This document shows positions 17,344-26,285 of a DNA stretch of 64,000 nt, piece by piece. The stretch covers positions 248,001 to 312,000 of the forward strand of contig NZ_CANMFT010000003.1 in assembly GCF_947497285.1 (NCBI RefSeq), in the 5' to 3' direction. The position numbers were made by a program, and so were the translations under genes. Numbering within the stretch: position 1 is the first letter of the stretch; each line of letters begins with the position of its first letter. The DNA is from an uncultured Aliiroseovarius sp. GTDB taxonomy: Bacteria; Pseudomonadota; Alphaproteobacteria; Rhodobacterales; Rhodobacteraceae. The notes beneath the pieces were generated by a model. It saw nothing but the letters and a program-made list of their open reading frames with translations, had not been told where the DNA came from and searched no databases.

Positions 17344-18003
17344 ATGTTCGATTTCGGCACGACCTCATCGCAAATGTCGCATCGTCCAGATGCGGCCCTG
17401 CGCGCTTCCCCAAGCGTTTCGGCGACATTTCTAGTCTGCAAGCGCTTGTTCGACATCTGCTTCTCTTTGCTGCTGCTTCCGATACTCGTTGCATTGGTCG
17501 TCATTTTGCTGTTGGCGAACCCTGCAATGAACACTGGCCCCTTGTTCTTTGTTCAGCGAAGGATGGGAAAGAATTGTGCGCCTTTCCAAGCGCTTAAGTT
17601 TCGCACCATGCGCCCCGGAGCCGTCCACCGGTCTGCGGATGATCCGCTTGAAGAAGAGCGGATTACGCCGCTGGGTGCGTTTCTGCGCCAATGCCGTCTT
17701 GATGAACTTCCCCAGATTCTGAACGTTCTGCGTGGTGAAATGAGTTTGATCGGTCCGCGACCAGACTGTTTCGATCACGCGGTGGTCTTTGTGCAGGATG
17801 TTCCCGGCTATCGGGACCGTCACAAGGTGTTGCCGGGTATCAGCGGATATGCCCAAACCGAAGTTGGCTATGCCGAGGGCATCGAGGCGACAATGCGCAA
17901 GGTGCAGGCGGATCTTTTCTATATCTCCAACCGATCCATTTTTTTCGAGGCATGGATTTTCTGGCGCACCGTGATCACAGTGGTCGGTCGTGCAGGACAA
18001 TAG
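17344..18003 (+). CDS. Undecaprenyl-phosphate sugar phosphotransferase (initiating, ExoY/PglC-like)
   Basis: 219-residue monotopic sugar transferase that starts the repeat unit by moving a sugar-1-phosphate from a nucleotide sugar to undecaprenyl phosphate. After a hydrophobic re-entrant segment (RLFDICFSLLLLPILVALVVILL) come the family motifs: 'GPLFFVQRRMGKNCAPFQALKFRTM', 'LRQCRLDELPQILNVLRGEMSLIGPRP' and 'LPGISGYAQ'. The short form without extra N-terminal helices is the ExoY/PglC type. It heads the plus-strand half of the exopolysaccharide locus, 54 bp before the Wzc-like gene. Confidence 0.92.
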   Translation: MFDFGTTSSQMSHRPDAALRASPSVSATFLVCKRLFDICFSLLLLPILVALVVILLLANPAMNTGPLFFVQRRMGKNCAPFQALKFRTMRPGAVHRSADDPLEEERITPLGAFLRQCRLDELPQILNVLRGEMSLIGPRPDCFDHAVVFVQDVPGYRDRHKVLPGISGYAQTEVGYAEGIEATMRKVQADLFYISNRSIFFEAWIFWRTVITVVGRAGQ

Positions 18004-18057
18004 ACCTATTTGCGCCCCGTGCTTCCCTCATAACAAAAAAGAAAAAGGCTCTATTGC

Positions 18058-20205
18058 ATGAATACTCCTCGCGGTCTGTCCGGCTTGCACACACCTGTCA
18101 GCATGGAGCCTCGTGACGGCAAGTCCGACCTTGATCTGATCCAAGTCATTCAGGCTTTGTGGCGTGGTCGATTGGCGATCATTGCGTTTGGTGTCCTGTT
18201 TGCATTGGTCGGTGGCGTATATGGTTTTCGTGTGGCGCAACCGGAATATGCGGCGACCACGACATTGGTTTTGCAGGAACGAAACCAACCTGTCGTCGAT
18301 CTGAACGCTGTAATGTCAAACTTGTCGACCGAGCTTTCAAGCCTGAATACAGAGCTGCACGTCATCCGGTCGCGCGGATTGGTTGAACAGCTGGTCGATA
18401 CGCTTGGGCTGGTGAACGACCCTGAATTCAACCCAGAGATCAGCGCCTCGTCTGCCGTATCCACATCGAGCGCGAAGACCTGGCTGCGAAATACGTTGTC
18501 ACTGGGTGCAGACGCGCCGGACAGTGGAGCATCTTCCGCAGTCCGCGATCAGGTCGTTCGGAATGTTCAGGAGGCAATTACGGCCCAAATTCAACGCAAT
18601 ACCTATTTGTTTGCGATTACCGTGACATCGCAGGATCGCGCCAAGGCCGCCGAAATGGCAAACACACTTGCGCGTCTTTATATCGACGAACAGGTGCATA
18701 CAAAATTCGCCGCCGTCGAGGATGCCGTGCTTTGGCTGTCAGAACGCGTGAGCGCGCTTGAAGTAGAGTTGCGGGAGCGTGAGAACGCGGTTTCTGCCTT
18801 GCGCGCACGCACTGATCTTGCCTCCGTGGTCGCCTTGGAGGCCAAAAGCGTCCAGTTGAAAGACTCGCGAAACCGTCTGCTTTCTCTTGTGCAAAGAACC
18901 CAAGCGGCACAGACCCAGTTGGAGGCTTTGTCGACGCACCAAAAGACAGGTGACTTTGCTGCAATCGCCGATCTGTTCGGCGATTCCGCTCTGACCGCGC
19001 TGCTGGTCGAAGGCGCTGCTGAGGCAAACGAAGCGCGGTTGACGGCGCAGGTCGCCCTTATCGAAACCCGTGCACGCGCCACCTTGGAGCGGCTTGAACT
19101 TCAGAAATCAGCACTCGGCCGTTCGGTCGCAGAGCTTGAAGACGCCGTGGGGCGGCAGGCGGCGGATCTGGCAGAGCTTCAACAGCTGGAACGCGAGGCG
19201 CAGGCGACGAAGGTCTTGTATGAAACCTTCCTGACGCGTCTGAAAGAGGCAAGCGTGCAACGTGGCCTGCAGCAAGCAGACAGCCGCATCCTGTCGCAAG
19301 CGGTTCTGGGAACCCACGTCGCGCCGAAAAAGACCCTGATCCTGGTCTTGTCGTTGCTTGCGGGTCTTACGGTGGGCGGTGGTATGGTTTTGTCGCGGCA
19401 ATTCCTGCATGCGGGCTACCGCACTGCTGATGAGCTTGAGGCCGCGACGGGAACGCCGGTGCTAGGGCAAATTCCCCTCATCCCGATTTCGGCACGTGGG
19501 GATCTGCTGTCATTTCTGTCCAGCCAGCCCACGGCGGCTGCAACCGAGGCGATCCGCAACCTGCGCACATCGCTTCTGATGTCGAATGTTGACGCGCCGC
19601 CGCAGGTGATCCTGTCGGCGTCATCGGTGCCGGGTGAAGGCAAGACCACGCAATCCATCGCGCTTGTGCACAATCTGGCGGGGCTTAACAAACGGGTGCT
19701 GCTGATCGAAGGGGATATTCGGCGCCGGACACTGATGCACTATATTCATGCCGATAGGTCGCGGGGGATCATTTCAGCACTCTCAGGCAATTGCACCCTT
19801 GCCGAGGCGGTCATTCATGACCCCTCGCTTCATGCGGATGTTTTGCTGGGCGAGGTGTCACGGTTGAACGCAGCGGATGTGTTTGCGTCGCAGCGGTTTG
19901 CTGAGCTGATGGCGCAGGCGCGCGCCTCTTATGATGTCATCGTGATCGACAGCCCACCTGTCTTGGTGGTGCCAGACGCGCGGGTGATCGCACGCCACGC
20001 AGATGCGGTGGTCTATACGGTCGCGTGGGACAAAACCAAACGGAGCCAAGTCGCCGAAGGGCTTCGCCAATTCGAGACCGTGAATATCCCGATCACGGGG
20101 CTGGTGTTGTCGCGGATCGATCCGCGTGGCATGGCGCGCTATGGCTATGCTGGGCGGCACGGTGCCTATTCGACCTTTGGGGACAGCTACTACGGGGCTC
20201 GTTAA
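18058..20205 (+). CDS. Wzc-type polysaccharide co-polymerase with BY-kinase domain
   Basis: 715 residues. An N-terminal Wzz domain has a first membrane helix near residues 38-58. A long periplasmic coiled-coil region follows, then a second helix near residue 430 (LILVLSLLAGLTVGGGMVL). The C-terminal tyrosine autokinase has Walker A with GEGKTT near residue 525, Walker A' LLIEGDIRRR near 550 and Walker B VIVIDSPP near 627. The last 22 residues hold five tyrosines (RYGYAGRHGAYSTFGDSYYG), the usual autophosphorylation cluster. It controls chain length and couples polymerisation to the Wza-like exporter. It converges with that gene and overlaps it by 4 bp. Confidence 0.94.
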   Translation: MNTPRGLSGLHTPVSMEPRDGKSDLDLIQVIQALWRGRLAIIAFGVLFALVGGVYGFRVAQPEYAATTTLVLQERNQPVVDLNAVMSNLSTELSSLNTELHVIRSRGLVEQLVDTLGLVNDPEFNPEISASSAVSTSSAKTWLRNTLSLGADAPDSGASSAVRDQVVRNVQEAITAQIQRNTYLFAITVTSQDRAKAAEMANTLARLYIDEQVHTKFAAVEDAVLWLSERVSALEVELRERENAVSALRARTDLASVVALEAKSVQLKDSRNRLLSLVQRTQAAQTQLEALSTHQKTGDFAAIADLFGDSALTALLVEGAAEANEARLTAQVALIETRARATLERLELQKSALGRSVAELEDAVGRQAADLAELQQLEREAQATKVLYETFLTRLKEASVQRGLQQADSRILSQAVLGTHVAPKKTLILVLSLLAGLTVGGGMVLSRQFLHAGYRTADELEAATGTPVLGQIPLIPISARGDLLSFLSSQPTAAATEAIRNLRTSLLMSNVDAPPQVILSASSVPGEGKTTQSIALVHNLAGLNKRVLLIEGDIRRRTLMHYIHADRSRGIISALSGNCTLAEAVIHDPSLHADVLLGEVSRLNAADVFASQRFAELMAQARASYDVIVIDSPPVLVVPDARVIARHADAVVYTVAWDKTKRSQVAEGLRQFETVNIPITGLVLSRIDPRGMARYGYAGRHGAYSTFGDSYYGAR

Positions 20206-21581
20206 ACGCCCCCGCCGCTGTTTCCATTCACCCCTTTGTTCACCAAAATCGGGAAGGCTTGCTGGAAGGCACGCGACCACTTTGTGATCGGTTGTTCTTC
20301 GATGAAGATGATGTCGTTGGGCCGCATTTCCAGCCGGGTGGCCAGCGTGATGTTGATCACGTTCTCTGCGTTCAGGTGCCAGGCGGTCACCTGTCCCAGA
20401 TCGCCATCTTTGCCCGCCCCGGCGCGCAGCACGTAGATTTGTGCCGGGTTGCCCGTGGTCGTATCAAATCCGCCGGCATCATACAGAACATCGGCCAGGC
20501 TGGCTTGCCGCCCATAGGGCAGGGCTACCCTGCCTTGGCGTGTCACCTCGCCCGTCAGATAGACGTGGTCGCGGGGTTCAGCATCCAGATCGCGACGGGC
20601 GCTGAAGGTCTCGCGGCGTTCTTCAAGCGCGGCGCGTTGGACGCTCATTTCGGTGTCCAGTTCCGTCAGCGCCTGCAAGCGGGCGCTCCGCTTCAGCCCG
20701 ATCGCCTCGATTTGCTGGCGATAGAAGGCCATGGCGCGATCCAGATCAAAGCTCTTGTCCACGAAAATAGCGTCGCCGGGCATCAGCTTCAGGTGTCGCA
20801 TTTCCGGGTTTGTGCGAAACGCGGACACCGGCATCTGATACAGCGTGCCGTCGCGGTAAAGGCGGATCGCCGTCAGGTCTGCGTCTTGCGCCGCAATCCC
20901 GCCTGCTTGTGCCAGTGCATCACCCAGCTCAAGCGGGTTCAGCTTGACAGGCACAAGCCCCGCGCGGCCAACCGCCCCACCGACGGCGACGTGCTGCGAG
21001 TTGAACTCGGCTATCTCAAGGCTGAAGGCGGGGTCAACATTGGTCGCAACAAGCGCTTGAAACAGCGCAGCCTCGGCGTCTGCCAGCGTCAGGCCTGCGA
21101 TTTCGACCTGTCCGATGTCCGGGATCGAGATCGCGCCGTCATCGCGCACGGTGTAGCCCTGTCGTTGGTTCTGCGCCGACAAAAGCCCGCTCAGGCCTTC
21201 GATGGTTTTGGCGGTTCCTTTGGTTGCCAGCAAAACGACATCGCCGACCCCGATCCGATAGCGGTGCGGCTGCGACGCAGCGGGTAGGTTGGTGGGAATT
21301 GCCGCGCGCGATTGTGTCGGGCCATCCGGCATGTCAGGCAGCGCCCCGGCCCCGCGCAAACCGGATCCGGCAGCGACAGAATGAAACGCCGCGGGTAACT
21401 CGCGCGGTGAATAGGGTGCCTGATTGGCCTGCTTTATGGTGTTGGCCGTCAAGCCAACCACCTGCACATCCAGACCCGCTGCTTCGGTCTGAACCGAGGG
21501 GCTAAGATAGGTTACACCGCAGCCCGACAGCGTCAGGCTTGTGCCCAGCAACAGCGCCTTGATCAATCCTCGTTTGTGCAT
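20202..21581 (-). CDS. Outer-membrane polysaccharide export lipoprotein (Wza/KpsD-like)
   Basis: 459 residues. The N terminus is a lipoprotein signal with lipobox LSGC. A poly-export domain (RYRIGVGDVVLL…) comes in the first third, followed by SLBB-type soluble beta-grasp repeats: 'QHVAVGGAVGRAGLVPV', 'VYLTGEVTRQGRVALPYGRQASLADVLYDAGGF'. It forms the channel through which the polysaccharide leaves the cell. ATG 21581 has an AGGAG site 6 bp upstream and is preferred over a TTG two codons earlier. Last gene of the minus-strand operon, 9 bp after yjbF. Confidence 0.92.
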   Translation of the reverse strand: MHKRGLIKALLLGTSLTLSGCGVTYLSPSVQTEAAGLDVQVVGLTANTIKQANQAPYSPRELPAAFHSVAAGSGLRGAGALPDMPDGPTQSRAAIPTNLPAASQPHRYRIGVGDVVLLATKGTAKTIEGLSGLLSAQNQRQGYTVRDDGAISIPDIGQVEIAGLTLADAEAALFQALVATNVDPAFSLEIAEFNSQHVAVGGAVGRAGLVPVKLNPLELGDALAQAGGIAAQDADLTAIRLYRDGTLYQMPVSAFRTNPEMRHLKLMPGDAIFVDKSFDLDRAMAFYRQQIEAIGLKRSARLQALTELDTEMSVQRAALEERRETFSARRDLDAEPRDHVYLTGEVTRQGRVALPYGRQASLADVLYDAGGFDTTTGNPAQIYVLRAGAGKDGDLGQVTAWHLNAENVINITLATRLEMRPNDIIFIEEQPITKWSRAFQQAFPILVNKGVNGNSGGGV

Positions 21582-21590
21582 GGTCAACTC

Positions 21591-22190
21591 CTATGGTGCC
21601 ACTGCCCCGGGGGGCGATGAGATGAGTTCAGTTGTCAGATACCCGCTTGGGTCGCTGACCCATTGGCGGGTGATCCATACGGTGCCGTCTGCAAGCCGCC
21701 AGAAGCTGTTCAGGATCGGGTCACTTGACGTGCCGCAGCGTTCATCTGTGCGCGTGGCCAATCGACCACGGATTTCGCGCAGCGCCTGCGTCGTGGCGCG
21801 GCAAGTCAGTGTGATGGTTTCAATCTGGTTCTCTGCGTTCAGAAAGCTCGCGCGTCGCTGATAGGGGTTGGTCTTCGCCTGCCACGGGGCCACGAAGTCG
21901 GCCGCCATCAGATCACCGCCAAGGCCGCGCGTGGCGACCAGAACGCCACCATGATACGACAGCGACACCTGATCCGGGCTTAGCCAAGTGCGCACACCGC
22001 GGTTCAACCCAATCGGCCTGAGAGTCGCCACCTGCCCGCCCTTCGAGGTTGAGACAAGGATCAACCCAGCCTTTTGTTGTGCAGGCGACATAGTGCCGAT
22101 ATGCGCCCGCGCCGCAGCCATGCTGGATGGTTTGGACTGCCCTAGGCATCCGGGCAAAAGCAACAAGGACAAAGTCAGCCAGCGGATCAT
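21591..22190 (-). CDS. YjbF/GfcB-family exopolysaccharide lipoprotein
   Basis: 199 residues with a lipoprotein signal (MIRWLTLSLLLLPGC). The body matches YjbF by its layout: an N-terminal region 'LILVSTSKGGQVATLRPIGLNRGVRTWLSPDQVSLSYHGGVLVATRGLGGDLMAAD', of which the 'GVLVATRGLGGDLMAAD' part is the strongest landmark. YjbF and GfcB belong to yjbEFGH and group-4 capsule operons and act at the outer membrane in polysaccharide secretion. The exact biochemical role is not known. It overlaps yjbH by 4 bp. Confidence 0.85.
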   Translation of the reverse strand: MIRWLTLSLLLLPGCLGQSKPSSMAAARAHIGTMSPAQQKAGLILVSTSKGGQVATLRPIGLNRGVRTWLSPDQVSLSYHGGVLVATRGLGGDLMAADFVAPWQAKTNPYQRRASFLNAENQIETITLTCRATTQALREIRGRLATRTDERCGTSSDPILNSFWRLADGTVWITRQWVSDPSGYLTTELISSPPGAVAP

Positions 22191-24325
22191 TTCCAGAACC
22201 TCCCCCAGCCGAATTCCAAGCCGGCCAAGTGGGTGCCACGCACGGTTTCATACAGGCGCTCTGGCACGTCCAACCGCGCGCCGCCGTCGCGCGTGACGGG
22301 GCGGATCACGGTTTGATAGCTGTCCTGCCGGGGTTTGCCCGACACCCAAGCCAAGGGGATCGTGAACCGCAGCCCCTTGTCGAACGACCCCTCGCCGAAG
22401 TCGGTTGCACTGACATTGGTGAAGGTGGCAAAGCCTCCGATTTTCCAGCCATTGTGGAATTCACGATCAAGGGTCAGGGTCGCCCCCCAATCCCCGGCAA
22501 GATAGCGGCCCGCGTCAAGCTGTGCATGAAAGCCGTTGCCCATGTCCCAATACGCCGAGGCATGACCCGTGGTCACGCCATAGTCGCGCAGGCCAAAGCC
22601 CTGATCAAAGTCACGCTGAAAGACATGGTTCAGCTCGGCCCCAAGCGCGATGCGGCTGTCGATGGGTTTCCACAAAACCTCGGCCGAAATGCCGGCAAAC
22701 ATCGGTTCAAGATATCCCCCCGTGACCCGGCCATAGACCGAGCGCGAGGGCTGGAAAAAATAGGCAAGTGTCAGTTCGGTCAGCGCCGGGTCGCCCTCGC
22801 GTTCATAGATGTTGAAGTCTGATCGAACATGCGGCAGCGCCGACGTGGACGGACGCGTTGAGCTGTCAAGGTTGCCCAGAACCGGTTTGCGCAAGACCCC
22901 GGCCAGCACCAAACCGGGTGTAGGTTCGAAGCGCGCAAAAAGCTCGGCTCCGATATCGGCGCGCAAGGGGTCTTCGGGGTCAAACAGGCTGGTGGACAGA
23001 TAGGGTTTCAGGCCCCAATGAAACTGCGGGTCTTGGTTTGCGTGGGTCGCGGTCAGGCGGGTGGCAGGTGCAATCTGCGCGCGCTGCCAGCTTTTGAGGC
23101 TGCCGTCCACATCATGCTCAAGCGCCTCGATATCGGTGCGCTTCAGGGTAACGGCGGCGCCCGTCAGACCCGATGTTATGGGCACCAAGGTCACCGTTTC
23201 GACCGCATGGGGCAATAGCCCGGTCAAGCGCCGCGCTGCGCGCCCGATTGCCTGTGCGTGATTTGGATATGTGGGGTTTTCAAACTCGACCCGGATGGTG
23301 CGTGCAGTAAGCGAAAGCGCATGCAAGCGCAGCCCTTCGTCCGCCAGCCCGGCGCGCACGCGGTGGCGTAACGTGTCGGCCCCGGTCTGTTCAACCGTCC
23401 AACCCAAGGCTTCGGCCGTCGCGGCTGAGCGGGGCGTGACCGGGGTTGGTGCGGGACCTGTGCCTGCCCAGGTTTGAGGCCGTCGCGGATTTAGCGCCAG
23501 CGTCAGCCCGACCCCGAATTCAGACCCGTAAAGATACCTTAGATCAAGGCTAAGGTTTTGGCTGACGCGATAGGTGGCGCCGAAATTGAAAGGGGAGCGG
23601 CGCGCAAACGCGGTGCCATCTTCATTGGGGTAGGCGTCGGATGAGTATTCGGCGGCAAAGCTAAGCTTGTCGCTGGCCTGCCATTCAACGCCCCCGAAAA
23701 AGGCTGCAGGGCCGCGAAACCAGGCGTTTGTGCTGACATTGCCGCCTTGGTCGCCACTTGCACGCCCGGGACGCGTATCGAATGTGTCAGACAGATGGGA
23801 CAACGGGTTGCGAAAGCTGCCGACGCCGGCCAATCGGCCCCACCCTAACCCGCCCGTGACCCGCAACCGCGGGCTGACTGTCTTGGTCGCGACGACGTAT
23901 TCCGAGGCATACATTCCCGTCCCCAGAAAGTCATTCAGACCAATCGCAAGAGCAGGCCAGACGCGGGCTTCATCACGGATCTGGTAGTGAAGTGAAAAGC
24001 TCCGATCAAATCGGTAGTCCACGACCTGAGAAGAAGGGTAAGGACGGATATTGTGCAGCGATGAATACCGAAAGCTTCCAGATAGGCGCGGCGAGATTTG
24101 GAAGGTCAATGTGTTGCGCGTCTGGTTGCGAAAATAGCTGCTGGTCAGGGCAAGTTCTGCATCGGGACGGTTCAGCGCTGACGGCATGTCGATCAGGCCC
24201 GGATAGCCGTAGCTGTTGTAGCCACCAAAGCCGGTTTGAACCTGCGCAAACACGCCCTCCGGCGCGGTGGTCAGCACCGCGCAGGCAAGTGCTATTTCGG
24301 GAAATCTTTTTCGGTCAGAGCGCAT
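22187..24325 (-). CDS. YjbH/GfcD-family outer-membrane beta-barrel exopolysaccharide protein
   Basis: 712 residues. A signal peptide ending near 'TAPEGVFA' precedes the YjbH opening (GGYNSYGYPGLIDMPSA), which is the best landmark. Many amphipathic beta strands with alternating aromatic residues continue to the C terminus, ending in FGWGRFWK as expected of a barrel. YjbH/GfcD acts with YjbF in exporting acidic exopolysaccharide. Its gene begins 43 bp after the phosphatase gene and has its own promoter candidate (24335-24363). Confidence 0.9.
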   Translation of the reverse strand: MRSDRKRFPEIALACAVLTTAPEGVFAQVQTGFGGYNSYGYPGLIDMPSALNRPDAELALTSSYFRNQTRNTLTFQISPRLSGSFRYSSLHNIRPYPSSQVVDYRFDRSFSLHYQIRDEARVWPALAIGLNDFLGTGMYASEYVVATKTVSPRLRVTGGLGWGRLAGVGSFRNPLSHLSDTFDTRPGRASGDQGGNVSTNAWFRGPAAFFGGVEWQASDKLSFAAEYSSDAYPNEDGTAFARRSPFNFGATYRVSQNLSLDLRYLYGSEFGVGLTLALNPRRPQTWAGTGPAPTPVTPRSAATAEALGWTVEQTGADTLRHRVRAGLADEGLRLHALSLTARTIRVEFENPTYPNHAQAIGRAARRLTGLLPHAVETVTLVPITSGLTGAAVTLKRTDIEALEHDVDGSLKSWQRAQIAPATRLTATHANQDPQFHWGLKPYLSTSLFDPEDPLRADIGAELFARFEPTPGLVLAGVLRKPVLGNLDSSTRPSTSALPHVRSDFNIYEREGDPALTELTLAYFFQPSRSVYGRVTGGYLEPMFAGISAEVLWKPIDSRIALGAELNHVFQRDFDQGFGLRDYGVTTGHASAYWDMGNGFHAQLDAGRYLAGDWGATLTLDREFHNGWKIGGFATFTNVSATDFGEGSFDKGLRFTIPLAWVSGKPRQDSYQTVIRPVTRDGGARLDVPERLYETVRGTHLAGLEFGWGRFWK

Positions 24326-24334
24326 TGCAGATAC

Positions 24335-24363
24335 ATATCAAAATTGAAACAGTTTCCTAACAA
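24335..24363 (-). promoter_or_regulatory. Candidate promoter with palindromic operator before yjbH
   Basis: Read on the minus strand, TTGTTA (24358-24363) and TGATAT (24335-24340) are 17 bp apart. The spacer holds a perfect 5-1-5 palindrome GAAAC-A-GTTTC (24346-24356 on plus). The elements start right after the phosphatase stop codon. The palindrome position is what a repressor operator would occupy. Confidence 0.4.
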
Positions 24364-24368
24364 AAAAC

Positions 24369-25136
24369 CTAAGGTTGAGTGACATTTGTTGAAAAGAATT
24401 CGATATGGCCGGGCGCAATGAAGGCACCGCTGAGCAAGCCTGTGGCAAAGGCCCCCGTGTCAACGGCAATTCGCCCGGCGCGGTGATGGGCGGTTTCATG
24501 TGCGATATGACCGTGGGCGACCCAAATTCCATCCTTTCGTGGACTGCGCCTAAAGGATGGGTGCCCCCAGATCAGGTTGGCCTCTGATTGTGCCGCAAAG
24601 GGTCTGGACGGGTCAGCCCCTGCATGTGCGACGGCGACGTTTCCGGTTTGCCACAGGGCAGGGCGCGCGCGCAGCCAGTCGATCAGATCTGCCCCCATGC
24701 ATCTTGCCAGCGTGTCACGCGTGAAACACAGGGCGTCGTCCGGGCTGGTCGGCGCGACCCAGCTGACGCCGAAGCTTGCAAGAGTTTGCAATCCACCGTG
24801 CTGTAGCCAGTGGCGACCGGACCCGACCGGATCGTCAAGAAAGGACAGCAGCATTTCTTCGTGATTGCCGCGCAAGCAGACCACTGGCTGAGATCCGCTG
24901 TCCGACCCGGACGCCAGCAAATTCAACGTCCGCGCGCTGTCTTCGCCGCGATCTATGTAGTCCCCGACGAAGACCGTGATCACGCCGGGGTAATGGCGGA
25001 CGATATGATCCTCGATGCGTTCCAGCAGATCGGCACGCCCATGCACATCACCAACGACGCAGAACGGAACCTCCGGGGCAAGGGTCTGCACCGGAAACTG
25101 ATCCGTGGACGCTATGGGGCGGCGCAGCAGCTTCAT
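24369..25136 (-). CDS. PPP-family metallophosphoesterase (serine/threonine phosphatase-like)
   Basis: 255 residues with the full two-metal phosphatase motif set: GDVHG near residue 32, GDYIDRG near 60, GNHE near 92, then HAG and HGH in the C-terminal half. This is the lambda-phosphatase/PrpA-like or ApaH-like branch. The substrate may be phosphoprotein or a dinucleotide polyphosphate. It sits inside the polysaccharide operon and overlaps the glycosyltransferase gene by 4 bp (ATGA). No low-molecular-weight tyrosine phosphatase (Wzb) or PHP phosphatase is seen near the Wzc-like kinase, so this enzyme may do that job; this is inference. Confidence 0.88.
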   Translation of the reverse strand: MKLLRRPIASTDQFPVQTLAPEVPFCVVGDVHGRADLLERIEDHIVRHYPGVITVFVGDYIDRGEDSARTLNLLASGSDSGSQPVVCLRGNHEEMLLSFLDDPVGSGRHWLQHGGLQTLASFGVSWVAPTSPDDALCFTRDTLARCMGADLIDWLRARPALWQTGNVAVAHAGADPSRPFAAQSEANLIWGHPSFRRSPRKDGIWVAHGHIAHETAHHRAGRIAVDTGAFATGLLSGAFIAPGHIEFFSTNVTQP

Positions 25137-26275
25137 GCGCGTAATGCCTTTGCGGCAGGCCGCGATGGCCCGCCGGTTAGGTCCGAGATCGCGGACAGAT
25201 AGGCCGCAACCACGAGCTTTTCATCATACTCCTGTTCCATCTTGCGCCGTCCTGCCACCCCCATTGCGGCGCGCTGCGGCTGCGGCAGGTCCAAATACTG
25301 CGCCATCGTTGCTGTGAGGGCGCTGGCGTCGCGCGGTGCACAAAGCAGGCCAGATCGCCCGTGATCCACCACGTGCCGACAACCCGGCACATCGGTTGCG
25401 ATGACGGGCCGGGCCATTGCCGCGGCCTCTAGCAGCGTGCGCGGTGCGCCTTCCCGATAGGACGGTAAAACCACGCAGTCGGCCTGCGCGATATAGGGGC
25501 GGACATCCTTTGCGCTGCCCAGATGTTCGATAATTCCTTCGCTCTGCCATCGCGCCACGTCATCCGCGCCCAATGCGGATCGGTTGGCGGCATCGACGGG
25601 GCCAAGGATTTGAAAGCGCACATCGGTGCGGCGGGCGCGCAGTCTGCGCGCAGCCTCGACATACTCCATGACGCCCTTGTCACGCAGCAACCGTGACACC
25701 ATCAGGAACGTCGCTGTGTCATTCTGGGCAAATGGGGTGGCTTGAAACGCCCTCAGGTCAATGCCCGATCCCGGCAGAATTCGCGCCTGTGCGGAGGTGG
25801 TCAGGCCGCGTGCCTGAAACAAGGCGCAGTCGTCCTGGTTCTGAAAGAACACGATCGGCAACCGCCGAAAGGCCCATTTATAGAGTGTTTCGACGATCAA
25901 TTGCAGCCCACCGCCCGACAGGAAAGCGGTGCCAAGACCGGAAACATTCGGCAAGAACGGGATGGCGAGCCGCCCTGCTGCGACCGCTCCGAAAATGTTG
26001 TTTTTGACGGTGTAGCCAAGCACCACATCCGGTTGGATACGGGCAAAATGGTCTTGAAACGATTTCACCAGTCGCGCGTCTTGCCACGGGGACAAGCCTT
26101 GAACATCCATTTGCAGGTCAATCACTTCGCACCCGACAGACCTGAGCGCCGAGACGCTGTCGTCAACCGGTGCAAGAACGGTGACGCGCGCCCCTTGGGC
26201 CAGCAAGGCTTCGATCACCGGGCGGCGGAAATTCAGGGCATTCCATGCGGCGTTGACGGTCAGAATGATCTTCAT
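25133..26275 (-). CDS. Glycosyltransferase family 4 (PglA/WbpT-like)
   Basis: 380-residue GT-B retaining glycosyltransferase. The N-terminal acceptor domain starts MKIILTVNAAWNALNFRRPVI. The C-terminal donor domain has the GT4 landmarks 'FLMVSRLLRDKGVMEYVEAA' and the E-x7-E region 'PSYREGAPRTLLEAAAMARPVIATDVPG'. The N terminus with 'YTVKNNIFGAVAA…FLPNVSGLGTAF' resembles PglA-type enzymes that add the second sugar onto undecaprenyl-PP-linked intermediates. Donor and acceptor cannot be told from sequence. It lies 10 bp after the EpsG-like gene. Confidence 0.9.
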   Translation of the reverse strand: MKIILTVNAAWNALNFRRPVIEALLAQGARVTVLAPVDDSVSALRSVGCEVIDLQMDVQGLSPWQDARLVKSFQDHFARIQPDVVLGYTVKNNIFGAVAAGRLAIPFLPNVSGLGTAFLSGGGLQLIVETLYKWAFRRLPIVFFQNQDDCALFQARGLTTSAQARILPGSGIDLRAFQATPFAQNDTATFLMVSRLLRDKGVMEYVEAARRLRARRTDVRFQILGPVDAANRSALGADDVARWQSEGIIEHLGSAKDVRPYIAQADCVVLPSYREGAPRTLLEAAAMARPVIATDVPGCRHVVDHGRSGLLCAPRDASALTATMAQYLDLPQPQRAAMGVAGRRKMEQEYDEKLVVAAYLSAISDLTGGPSRPAAKALRA

Positions 26276-26285
26276 GGGCGATCTT

